DNA of 64,000 nucleotides, taken from Anastatus disparis. Taxonomy: Eukaryota; Arthropoda; Insecta; Hymenoptera; Eupelmidae. A program made the translations under genes and the position numbers. The notes under the pieces are model-generated. The model did not search any database, had not been told where the DNA came from, and worked only from the letters and a program-made list of their open reading frames with translations. Of this stretch, positions 1 to 9,790 are shown one piece after another (position 1 is the stretch's first letter; each line of letters starts with the position of its first letter). The DNA lies in NCBI GenBank assembly GCA_017163975.1, contig JAFFSR010000351.1, positions 1,601,001 through 1,665,000 on the forward strand, written 5' to 3'.

Positions 1-246
1 TGAAATGATGATTAGATATTAAATAATGACTTTCTCGGATTTCTTTCTGTTAATATATTAAAAAAAAAGAGAGAGATAAAGAAATATAAGAAAAAGGATA
101 AAATGATGGATGTTGGGATGAATCAATAAAATCATAAACAAACTAAATTCATTTGACAATATGACATTGTCGTTTAAAGGCGAACGTAAACGAATAATTA
201 CGAAAAGAGCCGATCATTTTTGAATATGAGTATATCATAGAAATAG

Positions 247-448
247 AGCCGGTTAGTGGTTCAGTCGGCAGAGCCTTGGATTCGTAATCTCGGGGTTCTG
301 AGTTCAAATCCCGCTCTTGGCAACCGATTGATAGGAGCACCACTGTAAGTTACATGTACTTTGTTCACAAACACACTTACGAGTTCCGTCGCTGATTAGC
401 ATCACAAATAGCGTAGATATAGCGACGTTAGAGAAGAAAAAAAAAATA
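247..448 (+). repeat. tRNA-derived SINE, copy 1
   Basis: About 200 bp with a tRNA-like head. The A-box-like motif is GTGGTTCAGTCGG, the B-box-like motif is GAGTTCAAATCCC, and CGT sits where an anticodon would be. A unique body follows (CACAAACACACTTACGAG, then CGTCGCTGATTAGCAT, then ATATAGCGACGTTA) and an A-rich tail near 436-448. The same head, body and tail recur inverted at 55109-55287, which makes this a dispersed family. A real tRNA gene is unlikely because the anticodon stem pairs poorly and the homology runs far past the acceptor end. The 5' boundary is approximate because I could not fix a target duplication here. Confidence 0.82.
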
Positions 449-466
449 TACAAATTTTTGGACTTA

Positions 467-900
467 CAAAGAGAGTCCATGACATTTGAGTCTCAGATTT
501 TCTTCTAACTTTGAGATATTTTTTCTTATATAAAATTATGAAAAAAGTCTTATTCCTAAGGTGCAACTCTCGATTTTTGCCGAGTTATCAGCAGATATGT
601 CTAAATTTTTAAAAAATTGCATTTTTTTATGGTTATACATTTTTTGAAGTACTTATTCTAGAAAACTTTTATTTTATCACGTGAGATCTCATATGAGTTC
701 TCATATGAGATCTTGTTCCATTTTCCATCGTGAGAACTCACGTGAGATTTCATGTCATTTTTTTCAGTAGGGAACTGCTGATAACTTGGCAAAAATCGAG
801 AGTTGCACCTTAGGAATAAAGCTTTTTTCATAATTTCATATGAGAAAAAATATCTCAATTTCAGGAGAAAATCCGAGACCCAAATGTCATGGAATCCTTG
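467..900. mobile_element. Fold-back MITE with TTA target duplication (family A, copy 1)
   Basis: This 434-bp element is an inverted repeat with arms of roughly 130 bp. The left arm reads inward from CAAAGAGAGTCCATGACAT and the right arm ends GTCATGGAATCCTTG. It is flanked by TTA at 464-466 and 901-903. The arms share the core GGTGCAACTCTCGATTTTTG in inverted orientation. The terminus and subterminal sequence resemble the element at 47329-48004. The centre holds a small palindrome built on GAGATCTCATATGAG. It has no coding capacity. The 3-bp TTA duplication fits the PIF/Harbinger superfamily, but that assignment is inference. Confidence 0.8.
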
Positions 901-903
901 TTA

Positions 904-3084
904 GCAGAAATTAATATTTACGAACTAAAATTTCCCTTGCATTTAAGGCATTCTTATTGTATAAAATAACAATAATGCTAATATATAATTATTAAAAGTA
1001 TAAGATTATTTGAATAACTAGGTACACACATGTTTGTAAAAATAACAAACTCCACGTGTTAATTCTACAAAAATTTTTGTGTTGATTTTAAAAGTACACA
1101 GAAATTTTTAAATTACAAAAACTTTTATGTTAATTTTACAAACATGTTTGTAAAATTTTAACACAAAAATTTTTATACAAAAAAAAATTTGACGAATTAT
1201 ACAAAATTTTTTACTGTGTAGCCTACGTCGATGTATAAATGACTAATTTTAAGTAAATGAGAATTAATTAATTTAAGTTAATTTTGAGTACTAAATAAAA
1301 TTGAAAATAATTTGATGAAACATAATATAAAAATATATGTACACATGTGCTTAAAGTAAAAAAGCGTATAATTTATTCCATGAAGTGACTATTTCTCACT
1401 CTACTTCCATAAAAAAAACAAAGATATTGACATAAATAAACTGGAAACTGAGTAACAACTATAATTTCCAGATCTTAATATATGACCATGAATTTTAATT
1501 ATGAAATTAATTTTTACGTGAAACATGCTTTAAAAAAATTTTGTGTTTATTTCTAATAAAAATATCTTTACAAATGTATTTTATATATATGAAATACGAA
1601 ATTTGAATAAAAGAAACCATAAGATTAAAATACACATTTTTGGTTAATTTTAAATTTGAATATTTCAGAATAATAGAATAACTATTTGCAATTACTTAAC
1701 AATCCTTTTTGCATCTAATATAAAATTTTAATCAGGTAGAAATATTACAAAGTGTATGTATCACAAGTAAGGTTTGCATATCACAAATATTATAATTTTT
1801 AGAAAATTCTTTATATTAATAGATTATTAATTTAAAAAATTTAAATATTTTTTCATTGATGACAAGTAACCTTCCAAATATAGTTGAAATAATAATGTAA
1901 ATGTCAATCAAATAACATTTTCATCAAAACAAATTACAACGCTATAATTATTAAAATGAACATTTTCATTTAACAACAATCTATTGTAATAATTATTTTT
2001 TTAATATATATATATTAAAAAATAATAATTTTATTTGATGAACAGTTATATAAATATTCTATATTTATAATTGTATGACTCAATTTATTAAATTAGAATT
2101 TTATTAAGTCATTATTCAGAGAATAAAGTATTTAAATTAGTTTTCATAAAAATATATTATTCTAAAAGTTACTTGTTAACAATTTTTATGAATACCATAC
2201 ATTTAATCTCAATTACATTTTCATTTGTACACTTGTTAGTATTCAAATGAATTGTCATTTATATCAAAATTGTTAACAATTGAATATATTAAAATTACAT
2301 TTTAATATATTAAAATTATATTTACCTTAATTACATTTTCATTTGTACACGTATTTGTATTTAAATGAATTGTCATTTATATGAAAATTGTTAACAATTA
2401 AATATATTAAAATTTATTTCATCAAAGCAATAATATTTTCAATAAGAGAAACATATTAATTTTTAAAATACATTAAATTACCTTATTTGAAAAATTATCA
2501 TTACCTGATATAAAAATATTTTTTTTAATATCGTTTGAACATAAATTTTATGAAATACAATTTAAAAAAATTGTTTATTTGATATTAAATTTTTTTTTAT
2601 AGTCAATTATAAAGATAGAAAAATATATGAAATATGAATAAATTTTTCTGACCATGTCTATAATTATGAATTTATATTTATGAACTGTCTAGATGGAAGG
2701 AAAATTTCCCCTAAGAAGTAAACATTTTAAAAGAAAATTCATTTATTATTTGCGAAACACTTCTTATAAATGCGAAAAAAAATAATATTCAGTAATATCA
2801 CTCTAAAATTTGTATTAAATATGATAATTGAAAGTACAATTATTTCATTATGTAGAATTTGTTGTCAAAGTTTGATTATATTTCACTATAAGATGATACA
2901 AAAATTAATTGTCATATTTAACTGTCTTTCCATTCTATTGCTAAATTTCCATAAAAGGAATGTATTAACTTGTAGTATGTACCATGATGATTATTTATTT
3001 AAATTTTCATATTATTCGAATCATTAGTTTTCAAGATATTAAGATTTCTGATTCCAAATAGAAAAATATTAGTAAACAATATTG
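904..3084. other. AT-rich intergenic sequence
   Basis: No convincing gene. The sequence is very AT-rich with short inverted repeats, for example around 1030-1200 where ACAAACATGTTTGTAAAA-like words recur in both orientations. A diverged direct duplication lies at about 2211-2290 and 2329-2410, both starting AATTACATTTTCATTTGTAC. A (TA)n-centred hairpin lies near 1990-2035. The 85-codon open frame at 2770-3027 has no recognisable domain and ordinary AT-rich composition, so it is not called. Confidence 0.6.
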
Positions 3085-3089
3085 GAACC

Positions 3090-4012
3090 TGAAAAGACGC
3101 GTAGTCTTTTTCCAACGAATTTTTTAACTAAATTTGTTGGATGATTTAGAAAGAAAAGAACGTGATTCTTTTCCTTTGAAATTTTATCTACTCATGAAAT
3201 TCCCTAACTAATCTTATTTTGAATTTACCCTTGTTTGAATAAAAATGAATTGACACTTGATTTTACTTTAACTTTGAATCTTTTAATTGAATTAAATTTA
3301 AATTTTACACTGTATTTAACTTTACCACTAAATTTTGCACACAAAGATCTATTAATTTGCAAAGAGAAATTAGATGAATTTACTGATACAAAGCAACTAA
3401 CTTTGCGGTTGTAGTTGCTTTGTTTTAATTGATTTTATCTAAAATTTACGCTTTATTTATCGGGAAAGGATTCACTCAATAAATACACAAATATAAAGGG
3501 AAAAAGCCACGTGGCATAAAAAACCCTTGATTTATTTCCTATAATTTTACACACTATTTGCCGCACGATTATATCTTACTCGTACGCACGCACGCAAAAA
3601 GAGAAAAGAAAAAAGACACAATGAATTTTGTATAGCCGCGGCTTAGGTGGGCGAAGGTGATGCGTTGATTCGCAATCGACTGTTCGTCGCTGTACGGAAA
3701 CTCGTCCGCACCAGTAAAGGCTTCTGATCGCCTTTTGAAAAGAAAGAATTGTACAATGATAAAAGCTTCTGATCGCTTTTTGAAAAGAAAGAATTGTATA
3801 ATGAAACCTGATGTTCTCGCAAGAGACAAGACCGCTCGAGGCGAGGTCACGCTTGATACTAAATTATTTTTCCGCGGCATTTGCAAAGTCTCCCTGTTCT
3901 CTCCCCCCTTTCGTCTATGAGCTGACTTAAGGGAGGTGAGAACAGGCGACTGTAAGTGCTGCCGCTCATCATCGTTTTTGATTTTTACATAAATTTGTGT
4001 TGCGACGCAACA
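3090..4012 (-). repeat. 3' long terminal repeat of the BEL/Pao element
   Basis: This 923-bp terminal repeat aligns end to end with 8789-9711 at a constant offset of 5,699 bp, with no indel noticed and about eight substitutions. It starts TG and ends CA. Inside it a 45-bp segment is tandemly duplicated near 3720-3805 (CTTCTGATCGC...AAGAATTGTA). The open frames at 3569-4033 and 3735-3920 lie inside the repeat and recur in the other copy. They are probably incidental. Confidence 0.95.
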
Positions 4013-4169
4013 TACTGCGGGCGCAAGCTGCAAAATAAAGTTTTATGTTAAAATTGATTTTGTAGTAAATGAAATGAGTTAAACTAGATCGAAGCTTCGA
4101 TTTCGCAACCAACCTAAAATTTAAATTTACATTAATTGGTATTTGACAAATGTTTGACTAAACAAATAT

Positions 4170-4432
4170 GTTTGAGCGTAGTTTCGTGTGGAGTGACTAC
4201 GTCGTTGATCGCAAGTTTTATGAATGAGCGCAGTTTCCTTTGGAGTGACTACGTCGCTGATCGCAAGTTTTACAAATGATTGCAGTTTCCTTTGGAGTGA
4301 CTGTTTTGTTGAATGCAAGTTTTAGAAATGATTGCAGTTTCCTTTGGAGTGACTGTTTTGCTGAATGCAAGTTTTATAAATGATCGCAGTTTCCTTTGGA
4401 GTGACTACGTTGCTGATTGATTTTATTCGCAA
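4170..4432. repeat. 52-bp minisatellite downstream of pol
   Basis: About five tandem units of roughly 52 bp, each with the core GCAGTTTCCTTTGGAGTGAC. Units begin near 4171, 4224, 4276, 4328 and 4380, and variation is concentrated in the second half (CTACGTCGCTGATCGCAAG versus CTGTTTTGTTGAATGCAAG). It lies between the end of pol and the 3' LTR of the BEL/Pao element, where a polypurine tract would be expected, so array expansion may have displaced or replaced that site. Confidence 0.85.
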
Positions 4433-4516
4433 TATTCGCAAGTTGAATTTGTGTTAATTTTTTCGTTTTTTACAACAAAAATAGCTATGTACAGATATGA
4501 AACATGAATCAAAGAT

Positions 4517-5961
4517 TCAATATGCAGGTGAAAGACAAAGTCTTGTGATGTTACGCTGATAAACGCCAGTGTTGGTCTTGACAGAAGCCACTCGAGCGAT
4601 GTCGCCGTCCCCGGGACAGACTTCCAAGACAATACCATTTTATTTAGATTTGTAATTCGGATAATTATTCCTGATGCCAGTGGGCCCAAAAAATGTTGAC
4701 AAGCTCTTGCAATGAAATTGCAAGCTGATAGTTTGTTATCTGAAACTAAAAACAAATGTTTTTCTGGTAAGAAATTGAATGGTCTACCTACAAGAAAATA
4801 TGCTAATGTTATTACTAAGCGATCATTAAGATCAGCGGAGATTGCATACAATAGTTGCAAATTTAAAATGTGTATATTCCTATATAAAAATCTTAAGTTG
4901 TTTATGAGTTAAATTGTTACCTCTTAAAACATTTTTCTCCAGTTGTACCTAAAATTTCTAAACTAATCGTTTCTACTAATTCTGGCTATGTATTTCCTGA
5001 TTGTGCTAACCATTTCGGCTCTAAGAATAAAGTTGATTCTTTTTAGAGTCTGAAGGCAATTGTTGTCTGGCCAATGCATCAGCTGGGTTGTTCTCTGATC
5101 GAACGTAACGCCAACTAACTTGGTTTTCTACTGCTTGTATTTTAAATCATCAAGGACTTAATCGTATACTATACCTAACGTTTTTTGAATAAGGTTATTC
5201 GTTACTATACAATCTAAATAAGAAATTCTTTTGTCAAGCCCATCTAAAATCTCTGTGCAATTGGATTACCATTTGCGTATGGCGAATCCTCCCTTACTTA
5301 ATAATTCTATAATCTCATTTAATTTTTATTGATTCTTCTAAAGTTTCTGTTCCTGAAATAGAATCATCTACTTTAAACTCACGCAATAATAGTTTGCTAG
5401 CTATTGGAAATTTTCCTAACTCGTCGCGTGCCAACTATTAAATGGTTGTACTAGCTAAAAATGGAGCTAAAGCTATGCTGAATTTTACGGTATTTAATTA
5501 GAACGTTCTAAGTTTGTTTTCCTAACATATTAGTGAAGTAAATTCTGCCTACACATTTTGTCTATATCAGCTGTTACTACGTATGTATGTATACGAAAAC
5601 TAAACACCTGTTAGAATATAGTACATTTGTAGTGTACGCCCTACCATGAGTGTATCGTTCAATGAAATACTTGTTGATGTTTTAGCTGATGCATCGAAAA
5701 CTACTCGAAGTTTAGTTTTTCGCTAGATTCTTTTACTACAGCATGATGAGGAAGGCAATGAATTCATTCATTACTTTACTGCATTCTAATTTTTAAGTTA
5801 TGATTAACTTCGAGTCGTTTTTCGAGTGCATAGAATCTACGTGCTGCTTGTTGTTCTGATTCACCTAAGTCAAATTTACTATTTCTAAATGGAAGCCTAA
5901 CAATATACCTTCCTAAATTATCTCTTTTGGTGTGAGCAGCGTACTGCTGCTTGCAAGCCAT
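4517..5961 (-). pseudogene. BEL/Pao pol remnants (RT, RNase H tail, integrase C-terminus)
   Basis: Several collinear fragments read on the minus strand. At 5961-5776 the start of a Pao-type reverse transcriptase is visible (GRYIVRLPFRNSKFDLGES, then a RRFYALEKRL-type segment). At about 5480-5200 the palm is recognisable, with FKVDD in place of the usual YVDD-type box and then GGFAIRKW, broken by stops. At about 5135-5040 the motif WRYVRSENNPADALAR marks the region after RNase H. At 4860-4517 lie the integrase C-terminal stretch (VITLAYFLVGRP) and a DUF5641-like tail (LEVCPGDGDIARVASVKT), separated by a frameshift near 4640. Most of RT, RNase H and the integrase catalytic core are deleted. No protein could be made from this locus. 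Confidence 0.85.
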
Positions 5962-6100
5962 GTTTTCCCTAGATCTAATTGGGTTTTGTTCAAAGTTTCT
6001 CTAAACCAGAATTGTTTTATCAGTCTAACTAATTTAATTACATTACAGCTAACTTCTTTATCCTAAATTTTATTGTTGATTCCACCTGCTACTATCCAAC

Positions 6101-7014
6101 CTAAAACTCATTTTTTGTCCTATCGTGATTCTTTGTATTTTCAAGAGATTGAAGCTTAAAAATGCTACTCTGTAAAAATTCGTACATTTCTTTTGTTGTA
6201 GGAAGTTGATCTAATTTAAGTCTATCCTGCCATTTACCTTTTAACCCTGGTGGTAGATTTCTTTCTGCTATCCTAACTAACATATTGTCAAATGAAGCTT
6301 CACCTAACTGTTTTAGAATATGTTGATGTTGACGCATCTTGTCTAACAAAGATGACACGCCTTCTATTGTTGCATTTGGTACTACTGGTAAATCTAAAAT
6401 AGCGTCTAAATGTCTATTACTAACTATTCTTTTATGATCGTAAAAATCTAAGAGGGCTTGCCAAGCCTTTGGATAATTTTCCTCACTAGGCGCGAATTCT
6501 ATTATTTTTAATTTAGCCGGACCTGAAAGAGCTTCTAAGAGTTGTGCATGTTTTACTGTATTAGTTGAATCATCACGAGAGTGTACTAATGCAGTGAAAA
6601 GGTTTTTGAAAGCAAGCCATTCTTCTGATTTGCCATCAAACTTTGGTACCTTTGTTTCAGTTAATTTCGGTAAAGTGTGTTTTCGTGTCAGAGTGATGTT
6701 AGAATTGTTCAATGTGGAACTAGCTATTGGTTCGTTAGCTTGACACAATTTCTTAGCCGAAGCTGTTGTAGAATAATACATTGTTTCTACTACCTTAAAT
6801 TCATTTATTATTTCATCACCTAAATTAGCAACTACTGCTTTAACTTTCATTACATATGTATCTTTGTGCAAGTCTGATAAATGTTCTAAACGTGTTTTAA
6901 TGTTTTCCGATTCTGTGTCGGGACTTCTGATATGTACGTTTGTAACGCATTTATTTGATCTTTAAAAATCCCTAGCTTTGCATTCACAACATTTATTCCT
7001 GCTGGATCATTCAT
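6101..7014 (-). pseudogene. BEL/Pao gag (DUF1759-like), frameshifted and truncated
   Basis: The first ATG is at 7014 on the minus strand. One frameshift near 6925 separates the first 30 or so codons from the long frame 6871-6101. The long frame carries the DUF1759-type core: LPKLTETKVPKFDGKSEEW near residue 70, then a FKNLFTALVH-like helix, HAQLLEALSGPAKLKI, and YPKAWQALLDFYD. In retroelements this domain belongs to the structural Gag that builds the cytoplasmic particle. The zinc-knuckle and protease regions normally found downstream are absent: the frame stops at 6101 and the next recognisable sequence is already reverse transcriptase at 5961. Confidence 0.88.
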
Positions 7015-8770
7015 TTTGAATGTGTAAAACTTAATAACAGTTTAAGTAATAAATTGTCAAAATATACAACTATATGTTGTCTCAATTAAACCTTGCTACC
7101 TGCCCGCTGTTTTTTAAAAAGAAACAGAATTTTTCGCTGATCCTTCGCCGTGCGTGCGCTCTTACTGTCACGAAGAGAATTCCGTCACTATTGGTGCGAC
7201 GAAACCTCCTCACGAATGGCGCGGCTTGGGCAACAGCGATAATTTTTTCGAACTATCTAGTGTTGTTTTGAAACCTTTATTTAAAGCGACCCTAGCTACA
7301 TGAATTACCTCAAACTGTAAAAACTGACAGTAAATGTTACAAACAATCAAGCAAAATTTATTAAATTTAATTTTAAATTTAAATTTAGAAAAAACTAATG
7401 TGAAAAAAAATTAACTTAAAATCAATTTTGAAGTCAGATATGTATAATGAATTTAATTAAAAATTAAATGTAAATGTAACGATAAATTAATTTATCAAAC
7501 AAAATTTACTTGAATAATAAATGTGAAGTTGTTCAAAATTTAATGTACCTTTATGAAATTTTAAAATTTATTTTTTAAAAATGGATAAATTTATCAACTC
7601 GCTTTTCCTCTCGCAAATCGATGAATTTATGTTACACCTAGCTAACGTAATCTCCCTTGAGCCAGGAGCCGTCACTACACAACTTAATCTTTCATAAAAA
7701 TTTTCTTAAAAATAGTTTTAAGTTGCTACGTCTTACTTTCGTAAAATCGTAAAGGACAACTTTCTATCTCATTGAGAGCACGTGATCTCAATCTGAGAAA
7801 TGTTCGCTTTGTAAGACAAAGAACCTTTTGTGCTTTGTAAAATAAAATTCTATATTCTATTTTGTTGTTAACCTTTCAAAAAAAAAGAATTTTATGAACT
7901 AAATTTTATGATGCTAAATCTTAAGTTTATGAAAAGAACAAATTTTTTGAAAAGAAATTTCTAACTTAAATGCAATTTTCAAAAGTAAAAATTTTAAATG
8001 TAATTTTCAAAAGTAAAAATTTTAAATGTATGAGATTTATTCAACAAACAAAATTTTAATTTACTGTTTAATTTTAATAGACTTTGAAATTGTGTAAGAT
8101 TTTCTAACAATGAACCTTTTATTTTAATGCTAAACTTTGGTTTGAACAATGTAACTTTCTGAAAGTTATATTTTAGACTGAGATGAATTTTTCTTTGAAA
8201 ATGCTAAATGAAATATTAAAATATAAATTTCAATTTTAATTTTTATTTGTGCGTTGATATTTCTTAGAAACTAAATTTTTTCTAACCAAACTGATAAATA
8301 AAATTCTCACTTAAGTGTAAAGTTTTTCAAAATGAAACTTCAAATGAAAAATAAAATTTTTAAATTAAATTTTAAGTTTTACGTTAAGTTGTCTTAAATT
8401 TTAATAAACAAAAAATAAATTAAAAGAAACGTTTTCTACAATAAAAGTTTTGAAATGAACTAATTTATGAATCTCAGATTTGAATAAATGAAATTTTGAT
8501 TTTGATTAATTTTCAAATTATTTTGAAGTTGAGAAAATATTATGTTGTTACCTCGTATATTGTATAAAATACTTATCTTATTTTCTTAGAAGTCTCTAAG
8601 TTGAAGCTCTCCTTTGTCGGGGATGGCGTTGCTCGGTGGCTTGTGGCTTGTATACCTATATCTATGCTTCGCCGGCCGGCGCCTGTTTTGACTTTCTGAG
8701 AATTCGCTTTGTTCGTCGAACGCTTTAGCGGTTATGATTTTTTCGTAAACCAGGGGATCGTGATTTCTGA
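7015..8770 (-). other. Leader (5' untranslated region) of the BEL/Pao element
   Basis: About 1.75 kb between the primer-binding site and gag, on the minus strand. It is AT-rich with many near-repeats such as AATTTTCAAAAGTAAAAATTTTAAATG (two tandem copies near 7975-8030). A GC-richer patch lies at 8586-8780 next to the LTR. Short open frames here (7074-7271, 8586-8789) show no domain. Confidence 0.6.
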
Positions 8771-8788
8771 CCTCACAGGATTGCACCA
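8771..8788 (-). promoter_or_regulatory. Candidate primer-binding site
   Basis: Directly inside the 5' LTR, the minus strand reads TGGTGCAATCCTGTGAGG. It begins with TGG, the complement of a tRNA CCA end, with no spacer after the LTR. This is the usual place and form for a tRNA primer-binding site. I could not name the primer tRNA from memory. Confidence 0.65.
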
Positions 8789-9711
8789 TGAAAAGACGCG
8801 TAGTCTTTTTCCAACGAATTTTTTAACTAAATTTGTTGGATGATTTAGAAAGAAAAGAACGTGATTCTTTTCCTTTGAAATTTTATCTACTCATGAAATT
8901 CCCTAACTAATCTTATTTTGAATTTACCCTTGTTTGAATAAAAATGAATTGACACTTGATTTTACTTTAACTTTGAATCTTTTAATTGAATTAAATTTAA
9001 ATTTTACACTGTATTTAACTTTACCACTAAATTTTGCACACAAAGATCTATTAATTTGCAAAGAGAAATTAGATGAATTTACTGATACAAAGCAACTAAC
9101 CTTGCGGTTGTAGTTGCTTTGTTTTAATTGATTTTATCTAAAACTTACGCTTTATTTATCGGGAAAGGATTCACTCAATAAATACACAAATATAAAGGGA
9201 AAAAGCCATGTGGCATAAAAAACCCTTGATTTATTTCCTATAATTTTACACACTATTTGCCGCACGATTATATCTTACTCGCACGCACGCACGCAAAAAG
9301 AGAAAAGAAAAAAGACACAATGAAATTTGTATAGCCGCGGCTTAGGTGGGCGAAGGTGATGCGTTGATTCGCAATCGACCGTTCGTCGCTGTACGGAAAC
9401 TCGTCCGCACCAGTAAAGGCTTCTGATCGCCTTTTGAAAAGAAAGAATTGTACAATGATAAAAGCTTCTGATCGCTTTTTGAAAAGAAAGAATTGTATAA
9501 TGAAACCTGATGTTCTCGCAAGAGACAAGACCGCTCGAGGCGAGGTCACGCTTGATACTAAACTATTTTCCCGCGGCATTTGCAAAGTCTCCCTGTTCTC
9601 TCCCCCCTTTCGTCTATGAGCTGACTTAAGGGAGGTGAGAACAGGCGACTGTAAGTGCTGCCGCTCATCATCGTTTTTGATTTTTACATAAATTTGTGTT
9701 GCGACGCAACA
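8789..9711 (-). repeat. 5' long terminal repeat of the BEL/Pao element
   Basis: The promoter-side LTR of the leftward element, homologous over its full 923 bp to 3090-4012. Differences I noted include a C/T at the CTTGCGG site near 9102, AAACTTACG near 9142, GCCATGTGG near 9208, CTCGCACGC near 9280, and two within ACTATTTTCCCGCGG near 9565. The low divergence implies a recent insertion. Confidence 0.95.
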
Positions 9712-9790
9712 GAACCCAATTTTCTCAATAACTAATGAATAGATTAATTTTAAAATTTAACTGAATAATAATCTTCGTGATAGATAGTAT

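Larger units (their letters stand above)
3090..9711 (-). mobile_element. BEL/Pao-type LTR retrotransposon, complete ends, defective interior
   Basis: A 6,622-bp element whose long terminal repeats (3090-4012 and 8789-9711) both start TG and end CA. It is flanked by a perfect 5-bp target duplication, GAACC, at 3085-3089 and 9712-9716. Transcription is leftward, because gag and pol remnants and the primer-binding site all read on the minus strand. The interior (4013-8788, 4,776 bp) keeps gag (DUF1759-like) and pieces of reverse transcriptase, RNase H tail and integrase C-terminus, with large deletions and frameshifts between them. No clear polypurine tract precedes the 3' LTR. The LTRs differ at only about eight positions. 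Confidence 0.93.

Noticed and set aside
247..322. A functional tRNA gene
   Set aside because: The anticodon stem pairs poorly, the homology with the second copy extends over the whole SINE body, and an A tail follows.
2770..3027. 85-codon frame before the BEL/Pao element
   Set aside because: AT-rich sequence with Ile/Leu/Ser bias only; no motif or homologous copy in the window.
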